Below, one piece after another: positions 44,806-57,144 of a DNA stretch of 64,000 nucleotides. The notes beneath the pieces were generated by a model. The model worked only from the letters and a program-made list of their open reading frames with translations. It was not told the origin of the DNA and searched no databases. Every line of letters begins with the position of its first letter. Position 1 is the first letter of the stretch. A program made the translations under genes and the position numbers. Location of the stretch: NCBI GenBank assembly GCA_029532625.1, contig JARFXM010000009.1, positions 2,976,001 through 3,040,000 of the forward strand, given 5' to 3'. Source of the stretch: Lomentospora prolificans. Its lineage: Eukaryota; Ascomycota; Sordariomycetes; Microascales; Microascaceae.

Positions 44806-47476
44806 TCAGGTGGCGACCTTGGCGGGGGTAACCTCGTGGACGCTTTCTTCCCGCTCTGCATCCATGCGCTTTTCTTGGTCCTGGTTCGCGCCCCAGAGTT
44901 CGTCCATCTTCTCGAGACTAAGACCCTTGGTTTCGGGAATGAAGAACCAGACAAACACACCCATGAGGGCGCAGAAGCAGCCAAAGAGGAAGAACATACC
45001 CTAGATGGCGGAGACGCCTTAGCATAAGGGCTTATGGTGGGTGCTCGAGATTGGCGAAAGGCATTGGGAAGAAAAAAGGAAAGAAGAAGGAAAAGAAACT
45101 TACGTAGCCGGCGGTTCCCATGGTTCGCTTCATCTCCAGCACGGTTCGAGCAATGATGAAGTTGAAAAGCCACTGAACAGCAGCGCCAAGGGCGACATTA
45201 AGGGCTCGGAGACGGGCAGTGGGGATCTCACTGTTCGCCCAGTTAGACAGGCTTGTTCTTTTTCACTTTGTATTTAGTCTGGGATATCGTGACAGCTTAC
45301 CTGACGAGAATCCAGCAGACAGGGCCCCAACCGAACTGGAAGAAGGTGGCCCAGAGGTAGATACACGCAATGGCAAAGATACCAAAACCGGTAATCTGGG
45401 ATCCCGACAAAGGTTAGCCTCTATTGTAGGCGAACAATAACTCGGATATGATCGGACGCGGTAACTTACAGGTCGTCCCTCGACGGGAGGTTCAACGCGG
45501 CCGTAGATACCGACGATAAACATGACAATAGCCTGGGCAGCGCTGGTCCACAAAAGGCTGCGCCTGCGGCCGAGGGAGTCGGCAGCGAAGAGAAGGAACA
45601 GCAGGCAGCCAACTACCTTGATAATACCGTAGACACCGGTGGCGAGGAGCGAGACGAGATCACCATCCAATCCAAGTGCCTTGAAAATTTGGGGAGCGTA
45701 GTAGTTCTATTGAAGAAGAAGAAGAAAAAAGCGGTAAGTATCCTGAAGGTTGCGGAACCTGAGGTCGTTTGAAGTGTATACTCACGACAGCGTTGACACC
45801 AGTCATCTGCTGGCAGATCATAAGCATGATCGAGATAATCGCTCGCTTCCGGTTCGAGGGAACGAGCCACATCTCCTTGAGGAGAGTCTTAGTCGTCGCA
45901 TCACCGACAAGGAGTCTCTCGTGCTCGAGCTGAGTAGACATATCCGTGACCTCACGTTGGACATACTCATGGCTAGCCGGAAGCCTTGAGAAATTACGTT
46001 AGTCAACTATCAGAGCATGCAGACTTACGACACGACGGGCGAGTCTTACTGTCGGAGCTTGCTAAGAATTGCCGTGGTTCTTTCCCAGTTGTCTTGCTTG
46101 GCGCACCAACGGGGGCTGCAGAGTTCATGTTAGACACCGCTGCAAAGTCTTGATAACCGAATCCTAAAACTCCCATATACTCCGATCTTGGGCTCCACTT
46201 ACCTCTCTGGGACAAGGAACATTCCGACGGAGAGCAAACTAAATACTTATTAGCCATACGAATACCCACAGTTAGAGCAAACCAAGACATGGCTTACATA
46301 GCGGGAAGAGACTGCAAGATCAAAGGGACCACAAAGACGGAAATGCCATGGAAGTGAGCCTTCGAGCCGTAGTTGATCCTGTGGTGCGATGACAAAGTTA
46401 GAATGCTTGCTTCGAAGACGACGCTCGCTCCATCTAGAATATTCGCGCTTACCAGAAAGAGATCATAACGCCGGTAACAATGAAGAGCTGGTAAAGGGCT
46501 GCAGATCGAGTCAGCTCACTGCATTCGTAGTTCCCTAGTTCCCCCTCCGAAAGGCGCTAGCCGTTGGTCTTACAAGTCAAACCGCCACGGATGGCACGAG
46601 GAGCGCACTCGGAGACATAGAGAGGGGTCAACATCGAGGCGGCGCCAACACCGAGACCGGCGAAGAATCGACCAACAAACATGAGAGGAAGGTTACCGAC
46701 GGCGGCAGAGGCTGTCTGCATAATAACGCCGATGCAAGCAATAAGACCTGTCACGATGAGAGACCATCGACGTCCGTATCGGTCGGCAAGCCAAGGGGTG
46801 ATCAGACAGGCGAAGAAGCAACCTCCCTGGAGGGTGGAGACAACTAGTAAAGCGTTAGATCCTTACGTGGCTTGGTGCAACATTGATCAAGCTATCATGA
46901 GAAGACATACTATCCTGGTCATGCTTGTCCTTTACCGCTGGTTCAGCGCTGGCGTATCCAAACTGCCTAGTGTCCGTTGTGTTAAGAATCGCATCTTGAC
47001 GAGTTGTCGAACCGGACGTTTGATGGTGCTTACAATTGAGTCTCCTTCATGGCTAGGACACCGCCAATGGCGCCGATGCTACACGTATTGTTAGAAGAGC
47101 GTCTAAGAGAAATACCGAATGAGATTCAGTGAAGCAAGGGGTCGACTCACTCCCAACCGAAAAGCATACCGCCGAAACTGGAGGAGATGAACGTGTCAGT
47201 CAAAAGGAGAGCTTCGTGCCATGGTTTCTTCACTCATACCAAGCTACGTGGCGAGTTAGGTTAGTGGTTCCCTCTCAATTTTGCCGGTATGCGATCTCAG
47301 GGCATTCACTTACAAGCGCAAACCAAGGTGAAGACCCTCCAGTTGTAGATTTCCACAGGGCTAGAGATCCCATGTCAGATACACATCCACCAAGCGCGTC
47401 ACGACAAGGGCGCCTACTCTTCGCGCATGGCCTTGTTGCGCACGATGGCGCGCAAAACCTTTGCTGTGACACCCAT
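44806..47476 (-). CDS. MFS sugar transporter (sugar porter family), 16 exons
   Basis: Exons (minus) 47418-47476, 47314-47360, 47240-47243, 47151-47177, 47034-47078, 46911-46966, 46574-46843, 46453-46498, 46298-46378, 46203-46238, 46050-46115, 45786-45984, 45470-45706, 45301-45395, 45104-45230, 44806-45000; 529 aa. Exon phases agree at every join. Sugar-porter signatures are all present: FGGMLFGWDIGAIGGVLAMK in helix 1, DRYGRRW in loop 2-3, GRFFAGLGVGAASMLTPLYV, VPESPRW split across an intron, [27 protein letters not shown], and FFIPETKGLSLEKMDEL at the end. It should be a plasma-membrane proton-coupled transporter; it resembles the quinate/hexose permease branch, but the substrate cannot be read from sequence. 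Fifteen introns is very high for this family in filamentous fungi, and the third exon is only 4 nt. Confidence 0.93.
47240..47243 (-). other. Predicted 4-nt micro-exon (CTTG) of the sugar transporter
   Basis: The sequence CTTG on the minus strand is flanked by a CTAAC-containing intron ending in GTAG (47244-47313) and by a GTATGA donor starting a 62-nt intron with CTGAC and CAG (47178-47239). Including it completes codons 36-37 and gives VCASCFGGMLFGW; joining exons 2 and 4 directly shifts the frame. Confidence 0.8.
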
Positions 47477-50375
47477 TTTTTGTGGCTATAGAGAATAGTC
47501 GCTTAGGTGTGCTCGGTCTAAAAGATGCGAATCGGTTGAAATCGGAGGAAGACGAAGATTGGTGAAAGCTCGAGTACCTTGGCAAGCAAACGCTGTTTTT
47601 TCCCTCTTTTGCTTAGTATAGGAAGATTGCCTCGACCAGGTCTCCTACTCTTTTCCTCGTGAGACCGAGGTAGAAAAGTAATGGGGAAGATGGGAATAAA
47701 AAGAGAAGAGGTAAGGGCGGCCGAGATCCAGACAGCCGGGTGCCGCAGGATATAATATTGCGAGCATACCGCAATTTGGATCGTAACTAAAGCATCGCTT
47801 CTTCTCGAGGTACCCCAGTAATGTACCCTCCCTCACCTTACCCCAACCGCCCGGGAGCACGGGCAGTGAGTTATCTCTGAGTGGGAGACGAAGAAGAGCC
47901 ACAAAACGGGCGCTTGATCGGTCCATGCTCGAAGTAGAGCGTTGGAGCTTACACGGCGACAAGGTACTTGGCGATAGGCACGGGAAGGATAGAACTTAGA
48001 TGATAAAGCTGTCCATAATGAGCGAGCCGGCTTTGGTTGCATCTAGCCTACCTCACTCGTCCCGCGCTTGCGTATCCTGGGTACTACTCTACATGTTCAA
48101 TTCGTCGAGAAGGACGGCAAGCCTACTTTGGCCTGGGCAATCTCTAGTTCCCGGCATTCTCGTCCTGAGAGAGGAAAAAAAAAGTTTCGGCGTGTTTGCG
48201 AGAACCAGATATACCAAGCGAGAGGAAGTCACAGTTACACCAAGAGGTAACGGAACCAGACTGAGGCTGCTCCTACTCTTCTCCGCATGCTCTAGATTGC
48301 TTGGGCCCATGATTGGCTATAAAGCGGAAGGGATCGTCTCCGCTTGCCCGTTCATTGGGAAGAATAATAGTCGGGTTGCGGCGAAATTGGAGGGAGGGTA
48401 ATATTAATATCACAGCCATGTGCTTGAAATATAGCCAAAGTAGCCTCATTGTTGCGTTATACCGGAGATAAAGCGGCGGCGAACCCATCCGGCTTGGTCC
48501 GTTCAGAAAAGCCCGCATTCTTGGCCCACTTGGTGGTTTTAGGTTCTTCGAAGGTGCGCCATGCAGTGCTGGTCCGGGAAGCAACTTGCTTGGGTGCCCA
48601 TGACTTGACTTCCTTCAATGACACCACTGCCTGGCTGGTTGCTATGATGGGCGTTGTCTCCACTTGCAATGAGACTGAGTGGCCGGTGAGCGAGGAGCGG
48701 AGCTCAAACGGCCGCATATTACAACGAGAGCGCATGCCCTAGGTTCCGAAGAGCATAGCGTACGGCAGAGAGGATAAGGAGGGACGTCAGAAAATAGAAA
48801 AAAAAAATCGGCATGTACAATGACAATGGGCATGTGTAAATTAGGGACCCATGGGTGCGCCTCATACAAAAACCCTGGTCCCGAATTGGTCAAGAGCCGC
48901 AAGAGGTCGATTTGACAAAAACAAGCATATGCTCAAGCTTGAGCTCGCTTCGACTGGATCGGCCGGAAAAATCACTTCCACCAATGGCCTGAAAGAGCGG
49001 AGAGTGACAAACGACAACATTCAGATCATGGTCTGTGGTTGTCGCGAAGATCAGCACAACCGAGGACGCGAGCTGGTCATTCAGATCATGGTCTGTGGTT
49101 GTCGCGAGGACCAGCACGACCGAGGACGCGAGCTGGTCATCAAAGAATGGAACGTAGAGACCCAGTAACTAAAACAAGAGTTCTTTGGTTGATCCAGGGC
49201 CAGCCAGCAAGGTTGGAGGGTGACCGGCACTGTTCGTTTGTGTCTGTGGGTTCTTGTTGGGGACAGATGATGGGGAGAGACCCTGGCTGGCAATGGCGCT
49301 GGCTTATTAGCCGCTAGGTTCTCCGTCACTCCCAGTATTAGCCAAAATGCGGGGAATGGAAGAGTGCTAAGAGGCACGAATGGCGAGTACACCAGCAGAC
49401 GACCGCGTTTGGCCTTGCCTTGCTGGCGACTCGTGTAATCTTTGCGCCTGATATCGAGCTGTTTCTAACCGTCAATTTGGCCAAGCTTGATCTTCGGGAA
49501 CGTGGCACTCGCTCAAGGGGATTCCTGACAGGTCGATGAGGTCCCCATGTCACGGGTACATTGGCATCCAGCTAACGGGACAGGAACAGAAAAGCTAGGC
49601 ATTGCGTGTATTATCGACAGCTGCCCTCCCGCCAAGCTATTTTATACACCCGTGTTGTATCCGACGGGCACATCTAGAGTTAGACTCCATGAAATTATCC
49701 TGTGTATGCCTGGGTGCTTGCTAAAGCGAAATCATCGAATGCGTCGGCCAGAGGGAGCGGAAGAATTAGAGTGAACTCTTGCTTGCTACAGATTGATGCC
49801 GTCGCCGAGATATAAAAAACCAAGAAACATGGAAGGCGGGGCACTGGCTCTCCCAACGTGGCTCCCTCCGCGCCAGAACACCAACCGACGCGGGGGGCGA
49901 TCTACCGATGTTACGGTGGAGCATTCGTAGTGGAGGGTTCCCGGATGCAGTTCGCCACTAGGGGAATCCAAGTAGTAATGCTCCGCAAATCCTCCTTCGA
50001 AAGGGCCAACTTTAAAAAAGTAGGGTGGAAGTGTGGTGTAACCAGGAGCTTGGGGAACTATTGGCCAGCCAGCCCTAGAAAGCTTCTCTTCCCCATATGG
50101 GGCGGCACATCGAACGCCTAGGAAGAATGGAACAAGGGTTCTGAGTAAGAATTGCCATGATTACTGTCTATTCTCTTGTGCCGTAGCCAGGATAACGGCC
50201 CGTTCTCTGCCACATGACCAGGTCCGAGGGTATACTGAAACGCCAGTCCAGTCCGGTGGCCAGAGAAAGCTGGCTTTGGTAAAATGTACAGTTTATCCAT
50301 CATCTCCCACTGCTGGCAGGTTGGGATCAGTTGGGATGGCCTTTCTGATACTCCCGTTACACTACATAACCACCT
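47477..50375. other. Gene-poor interval, about 2.9 kb
   Basis: Contains the transporter promoter, a 60-bp tandem duplication (49021-49140), and open frames that I cannot support. The frame 48851-49168 (plus, 105 aa) passes through the duplication without interruption, but nothing else marks it as a gene. Confidence 0.5.
49021..49140. repeat. 60-bp direct tandem duplication
   Basis: Copies 49021-49080 and 49081-49140 abut exactly and differ at three sites (49048/49108, 49051/49111, 49058/49118). All three are transitions, and each leaves the first copy more A/T-rich. The unit length is a multiple of three. Confidence 0.95.
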
Positions 50376-52766
50376 TTAGGACGCCATCTCAGTCTTCAGC
50401 CAGTCCGGAATCGCTGGCGGAGAGTTCCAACCATCCAAATAAGTGCTCTTGGAAACGCCCTCACCGGAAGGCTTCGCATAAATTGACGACACGTACCAAG
50501 CCGATCCTCCTGCCTTGATGGTGTGCTGGAGGGTGGGAATCACGGTACGGTTCTCTACCAGGTTAGAATTGGGGTCCGCATTGACTAGGTTTGCCGATCG
50601 CTCGACGCCATCTTCCAAGGACTTGATTCCGACTGCTCCCTTGGACACTGCAAAGGCGCCGTCTTTTCCAGTAGCCCAGCCAGCGGGACTGTTGAGGTCG
50701 TAGTTCCCAATGATCTTGGGAGACGTCCCCTCAAAGAGCTCGGGGTCGTAGAGCTCGAGGTATCTGCCGTCCTTCGTGCTTTCGTTGCAAATCGCGAAAG
50801 CGCCATCCGCTGTCATGACCTCCCGGCCAGCCTCGATATGGTGAATTCGGAGATGCCAGTTTGGCGTAACCTCCTCCGGAGGAACGAGAATGGTCTTCAC
50901 CTTGACATCTGGGAATGGCTTCCAGATAGATACGAGTACCGGCTTTCCGTCACGCTCTTCCAGACCAGAGTACTCGCTCAAACGCCGAGTTTTCCAGTAC
51001 TCGCCCCCATCATCCGAGAGGCCTAGTTGAGAAGCTAGTGCATACTGCTCCAAGGTGAAGAGGCCGGGTGGAACTGAGTATCCGTATGCACTACTGTAGG
51101 CAAAGCCACCGTATTTGGCATGAGTTCCTTTCATGGGATAGCTACAAGCTTGTCCGGAAGAGAGTAGCATGCAATGGCCACCAAGGTTACTTGAAGGGAG
51201 TTTACAATGTTAGCTATACTTGCCTTTTGTGGCGGACTAACAATCGTCTAGGCGTTGTGATTCTCACCTCATGATGTGCCCCGGATGCTTGAGGGCTTTG
51301 ACTCTGGGAATTTGGCCCCAGTGCGGCTCCTCCTCGGATGTCCAGAAGGGATGCTCGGGTGGCACGGCGAGGCAGATGAAGGAAAGACAGGCCCAATACT
51401 ACAAAGTAGGCTAGAGTTAATTCCTAGAGACCGACAGTGTGTCAAAATAGCGAAAAGAACCGGAGCTACTTACAGGGCTTCCAGGGCTGTTGTAGTTCTC
51501 TGCCATCTAGCAATTATGTGAGACGCAATCATTGAACGGTTCGTATTTGGAGTGTGTACTTACATACATGTTTGGGTATGAGTATCCGATAGTGAGCGTT
51601 CCGCTAGGGCTCCACATCGCATGCTGAGTCTGCCACCATCGGAGGTGTCGAAGAACGATGCCCTTGACCATGCCCCAGGTCAGCGGAGCGGGAAGTTCGA
51701 CATCGGCGTATGCCAACGCACCCCAAAAAGAAACCATAGCGAATCGATAACCGACGCTGCGACCAAACGGAATGGACCGACCCTCCTCATCATAGTAGTG
51801 GACAAGGTCTAGGGCGACTTGTTGGGCACGGTGCTTAAACTCGGCCGCTCTCTCAGGGTCCTCGTCTCCCGCAAGTTTGGCGTAGAGAAGCTGCAGGAAA
51901 TGGATTGCGAAGCTGGAAGAGTAATAATCCATCTCTACAGTCCAGTTAGCCACTATCCCTGCCGCCACCCATTGATTTAGGTCTAGATGAACAATCCTTT
52001 TGAGACTTACGATGTATATCCTCTGGACCATCGTTCGACCAACCATCACCTCGGTAAAAGGTGTTTAGATGCTCAATATCAGAATCAAGACGTTCTTGAG
52101 AGAACTTTCCACCATTCTTCTTCAAGCCTAGGTTGGCGAATACACGAAACCATAGCCAGTTGGTGTTTGGCATGCTAGCTAAGTATTAGCACCTTCGTGT
52201 CACGCGTTGCGACTCTCTGGGATAGACCAAGCCTTACTTCTTTTCGTTAATGGAGTTTCCGAGCCAAGTCTCTACGTTTTCCCGCTCCTTTTCAGTCATG
52301 CTGTCCCAGAAGACGGGAGCAACAGCGAGAGCGAATCCTTGCGAAAAGTTAGGAGGCTCCTTCGTCGTCTACATTGCGAAGCTTCCTTACCAAGAGGGCA
52401 CATCTCTACCATACGCTGGTCATTATCGCGAGGGTAACCCCAGTACTCGGGGTTTTCAGGGTCAGTTCCAGACTTGATTCCTTCGACCCACCAATTTGTG
52501 CCATGGTATTCTCCGCCGCCAGCAAGGAGACAAGCCAATCCCCAAAGCGGCCTGCAAATTCCCTCCACATCCGAGGCCGCTAGATCAAATCGGACGGCAG
52601 TGCCCCCGGGACACCTGACCCTTGCCTTTTGGGGCGAAAAGAAAGGCTCCAACGGGTCTAGAAGGGTTCGGAGGAGTTCCTGCACAGAGGCCCGGTCGGT
52701 GAGATTGACTTTGGCAAAGGGATGAACTCCATTGAAACCAAGGACTAGCCCGGTAGTAGTAGACAT
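50376..52766 (-). CDS. DUF2264-family protein
   Basis: Exons (minus) 52391-52766, 52238-52337, 52011-52174, 51564-51934, 51474-51506, 51268-51398, 50376-51189; 662 aa. All joins keep frame; exon 5 is 33 nt (MAENYNSPGSP). Family stretches: GICRPLWGLACLLAGGGEYH, YWGYPRDNDQRMVEM, LNTFYRGDGWSNDGPEDIH, MDYYSSSFAIHFLQLLYA, FGRSVGYRFAMVSFWGALAY, LAVPPEHPFWTSEEEP. The N-terminal half reads as an alpha/alpha barrel, and the C-terminal part is beta-rich (WHLRIHHIEAGREVMTADGA). DUF2264 proteins are thought to be carbohydrate-active enzymes related to polysaccharide lyase or unsaturated glycosidase folds, but I know of no demonstrated fungal activity. No signal peptide is visible, so it is probably intracellular. 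Its promoter faces that of the glucosidase I gene across 1.1 kb. Confidence 0.9.
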
Positions 52767-53848
52767 GATTGCACTGAATATACTGGCGCTATATGATTGC
52801 TGAATTGCTCTTGGGATATCGATTGCACCAAGACAGAAGATGGGTTGGAAACACGGATGAGACAGGCAAGAGACTAGCTTTATCTTTATGAGGGGGCATC
52901 AGAGAATATTAACCCAGGTCTGAGCCCGTTAACTCTTTTGCTCTAGCAACGGTTCATGCATATCGCAACGCTGTGGCCGTCTGGGCCGTCCGTCATAGGC
53001 CCGGATTCTAGCACGGGTGCATTATTGCTGGCTTAGGCGGGAGACGGGTGCGTAGTATACCGAAGCTACTTTGAGGTGAAGGAGGGGTTGTATCATGATT
53101 GGGGTCATAGTGGGGAAACGCGGAGAATGGTCCGACTAGACACGGCTAAATCGCAGGGTGATGGAGACTATTCTTGCTGGGCATCTGATGCACAAAGGAA
53201 TTGACTAGTCAACGGAGAATACGAGAAGACGGGATAATCTGCTGGGAAGAGGGTGCTAGAAGCTAAAGTGCGTGGGGAAAGAGCAAGCGGGCGCAATATA
53301 TAGCTTCCCGAGTACCTATGCGGAAGGTTGAAATAGCACACACTGAGCGAGGTCTAATTTGTATCAACTCTCGAGAAAATAACATGGAGCGTATTGTAAT
53401 TGTCGGTAGCTACTCTGTTCCTCTCCAGCCATGACCGGAAAGAGTCCATCCTCGATAAAGTCCAGCCTTCATGATGCAGGGATGTGTTCGGCGTCCATGT
53501 CATGGTCGCTACTGGTATCCGATGCGATCTGATGTGCGGGATTGCCAGCTGCTGACTGCTGGGGAAGCTCAAGCTTATTCCACGCCACATGCAGCATACA
53601 ACAGGCACCATGAATTGAGCTGGCCTTTGTAGGAGCTACCAGCGCCTTATTGAGCTGTTCCTGAAACAAGCACTAAATAAATGTACATCCTCCTTCAGCC
53701 TTGCAGCAACACCAACGTGTCTACACTACTTCAGGGGAGATACATCCAAACCATTGAGCAGTTCTATCATTGCACGCTTTACCCGTGAATAGTTCAATGC
53801 TACCAGGGCTCATCTGAGCACTGGTTTGCACGAAGTTGACCTTTCACG
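52767..53848. promoter_or_regulatory. Divergent promoter region, DUF2264 / glucosidase I
   Basis: 1.08 kb between start codons. Small frames on the minus strand (53354-53669) show no family resemblance. No specific element identified. Confidence 0.5.
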
Positions 53849-56436
53849 ATGGCTAATCTCTCCTACCTATTGACCCTTCTTGTAGCACTATGCTGCAGCC
53901 CTCGCTTCTTGGCCGCTGCGGAGGATGGCGAATCCGTCCTCCATAGCGAAGTTAGTCGCGCGAATAACCAAAGTCTCTTTTGGGGACCTTATAAACCCAA
54001 CCTCTATTTTGGCGTCAGGCCACGCCTGCCTCAGGGACTCTGGACTGGTCTCATGTGGGGCAAGGTTAACGACTTTGAGAGCGTTCGCAGCTGTATGGCC
54101 CTCGTCACCTCTCTCCCTTCTTCGTTCCTCCGTGGTCACTAACTTTATGACTGTTTAAATGTAGCCTTCCGATATACCTGTGAGCAGCACGAGGGCCTGG
54201 CGGGCTATGGATGGGACGAGTACGATATCCGCCGGGGCGGTGTCGAAACGATCCACGATGTCGCGAACGAGGTAGATATTACCGTGTCTTTTGTGAAGGT
54301 CCCGGGAGGTGCCCATGGCGGTAGCTGGGCGGCAAGGATCAAGGGTGTGCCTCGAGAAGGCGCGCCGGCAAACCTACAGACAATGCTCACTTACTACATC
54401 GCCCAGGAGGGTAGTGGCGAGCTTGAGGTCAAGACAGAGGGGGAGCAGACTGGATTCGAGAGTGACATTCTTCTAGCCGGGAATTCGGATACCCTCGGTG
54501 ATTACAAGCTCGTTATCACTAAAGGAACCGGTGACCACCCCACCAGCGACCATGAGCTCACCGATCGTCGGCAGCCCGACAAGACCACTGTCCGGTCGGC
54601 CCAGATCCCTGATGAAGTTCTTTGGCAGGCAAAGGCAGTCGTCTTCAAGCAGCTATCTGATGGTATCTCGTACATTCAAAATAAGTATGAGCCGGAAAAC
54701 AGTCCTCCGCCGTTCCTCGTGTACCAGTTGGAGAACAATCCTGGAAAGGGCAACCTGCATATTGTGCAGAAAATCTTCGAGGGACCCTTCGAATTCGATG
54801 TCTTGTTCTCCTCTGATTCGGCTGGCAAAGATCTCACCGACGCCGACCTCACGGCCCAGATCAAAGCCAACAGCGAGGCCTTCAATGACAAGTTCTCCCA
54901 GATATTTGAGCTTCGCGCGCCCTTCAAAGACGACAAGTATAAATCATTCGCCAAGACCATGTTCTCTAACCTTGTCGGCGGTATTGGTTATTTTAATGGA
55001 TACCACCTCGTCGACCGCTCGTATGCCCCCGAATATGAGGAGGAGAGTGAACGATTCTGGGAGGAAACCGCGGAGGCTAGGGCTAGGAAGCAGGAGAAAC
55101 TTGAAGGGCCTTACGAGTTGTTCACCAGCATCCCTTCGCGGCCATTCTTCCCTCGAGGTTTCCTGTGGGACGAAGGTTTCCACTTGATTCCCATTTTGGA
55201 GTGGGACAATGATCTTGCTCTCGACATCGTCAAGAGCTGGTTTAACACCATGGACGACGATGGTTGGATCGCTCGTGAGCAGATCCTTGGCCCTGAGCCG
55301 CGTAGCAAGGTGCCGGAGGATTTCCAAGTTCAGTATCCTCATTACGCGAACCCTCCGACCCTCTTCTTGATCATCGAGAACTTTATGAACAGTCTGCGCA
55401 AGATGAATGGTAGTCTCCCCGAGCGCAAAGAAATCCTGTCTTTCCCAGAAACCCCCCTTGAAAGCGCTCATCTTGACTTCCCAGAGCTGGGTGAAACCTA
55501 TCTTCGCTCTATTTACCCTCAACTACGTCTCCACTACGACTGGTTCCGTAAAACGCAGCGCGGAGATATCAAGTCTTACGATAGAGAAGCGTTCTCGACC
55601 AAGGAAGCCTACCGTTGGCGAGGCCGTACCGAAACCCACTGCTTGACCAGTGGCCTGGACGACTACCCCCGCCCTCAGCCACCTCATCCCGGTGAGCTGC
55701 ATGTCGACTTGATGTCTTGGGTTGGCTTCATGGCCAAATCGTTGATGAGCATTGCCGACGCCCTTGGAATGGCTGAAGAGGTCGAGGAGTACAAAAAGAC
55801 AAGCCACGCGATTGAACGTAACCTTAATGACCTCCATTGGTCAGAGCAGGAAGGCTGCTTCTGCGATGCCACTATTGATGACTTCGAAGAACACACACTA
55901 GTCTGCCACAAGGGGTACATTTCCCTCTTCCCCTTCCTTCTGGGACTCATGAAGCCTGAGGATCCCAAGCTCGGAAGGATCCTGGACCTAATTGGCGACG
56001 AGGACCATCTCTTTAGCCCTTACGGACTTCGTAGTCTGAGCGTGAAGGATGAGTTCTACGGCACGGCTGAAAATTATTGGAGGAGCCCCATCTGGATTAA
56101 TATCAACTACCTCGCCATCGTTCAGCTCCACGTAAGTATCTGCATCTCTTATTCTAGCTACATCTAGACTAACGTTGCCCGTAGGATCTCGGCGCGCAAG
56201 ATGGGCCATACAAAGCCAAGGCCGCGGACTTGTACAAGAGGCTACGCAAGAACGTCGTCGATACCGTGTACAACTCCTGGGTTGAGACCGGCTTTGCCTG
56301 GGAACAATACAACCCCGACACGGGCAAGGGCCAACGCACGCAGCATTTCACGGGATGGACTAGCATGGTCGTAAAGATTATGGCAATGGGTGACATCCCC
56401 GCGGCATCCGGAGGCCATATCAGGGACGAGCTGTGA
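53849..56436 (+). CDS. CWH41: ER mannosyl-oligosaccharide glucosidase I (GH63)
   Basis: Exons 53849-54092, 54165-56131, 56185-56436, 820 aa; donors GTATGG and GTAAGT, both joins in frame. Residues 1-23 form a signal peptide (NLSYLLTLLVALCCSPRFLA), so the protein is lumenal or membrane-anchored in the ER. The N-terminal GH63 domain shows SLFWGPYKPNLYFGVRPRLP and FRYTCEQHEG; the catalytic domain shows PSRPFFPRGFLWDEGFHL, WFNTMDDDGWIAREQILG, and near the end YGLRSLSVKDEFYGTAENYW. The enzyme removes the terminal alpha-1,2 glucose from Glc3Man9GlcNAc2 on nascent glycoproteins, the first trimming step after transfer. The final exon restores AQDGPYKAKAADLYKRLRKN and ends in RDEL, one residue different from the ER-retrieval tetrapeptides HDEL/KDEL. 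Length is normal for fungal Cwh41. Confidence 0.95.
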
Positions 56437-57113
56437 GGTCCGCAATAGGTCCAGTCCCACGCAAATGGAAGAGGATAGACACCACTATAAACGTGTAACT
56501 GTACATAACTGAACACTAAATAATTAAGTTCCGAACATGAAATGGATTCAATAGAAATCCTAATGCGACGTGCTTACGCAATTCGATCAGGGCTGCGCCA
56601 TCTCGGAGAGTGTTCTGTGCTGGATGAAAGATTGGACAACGCCTGGGCAAAGCCACATTTGTAAGCCAAAGTCTTGATATAGAAACAATCATTCCCTTTT
56701 ACTTTCCCTGTCACGTCATAAGGAAGCTTGGAATCGAATTCGGACTGGGACCGCGTTACACAAAAGTCGGGCGAAACTAACATATGCGACTAACAACCCC
56801 AACATTGTCCTGGGAGGGATTTGTGTGCTACAAGACCCGACGCACTTGCGCGCGTAGCCTGTGCACAGGGCGTCTCGGCCTTTCTTGGGAGGAAGGAGTG
56901 CATGTGCATTGCGGGATGGCACCCCAAGACTGCCATCAGGTGAGTCTTTTCCTGCTGTGCCGTTGTGTTGGACTACGTGCGCCGCGCACGAATGCTTGTG
57001 TGGTATGCGAGGGGACAGTGGCTTGCCAAGGTCGCTGTGTTCCGCGGTCATGCGGAACGACGGGCACGACGTAGGCGTTAACGGAAGACCGGCCGCTTGA
57101 GCCCCTCCACTCC

Positions 57114-57118
<5 letters not shown>

Positions 57119-57144
<26 letters not shown>
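57119..57144. repeat. (CT)13 microsatellite
   Basis: Perfect dinucleotide repeat on the plus strand, preceded by further pyrimidine-rich sequence. Confidence 0.9.

Noticed and set aside
49021..49140. Repeat-induced point mutation as the cause of the transitions in the tandem duplication
   Set aside because: The 60-bp unit is far below the length that triggers it, and three differences are too few.
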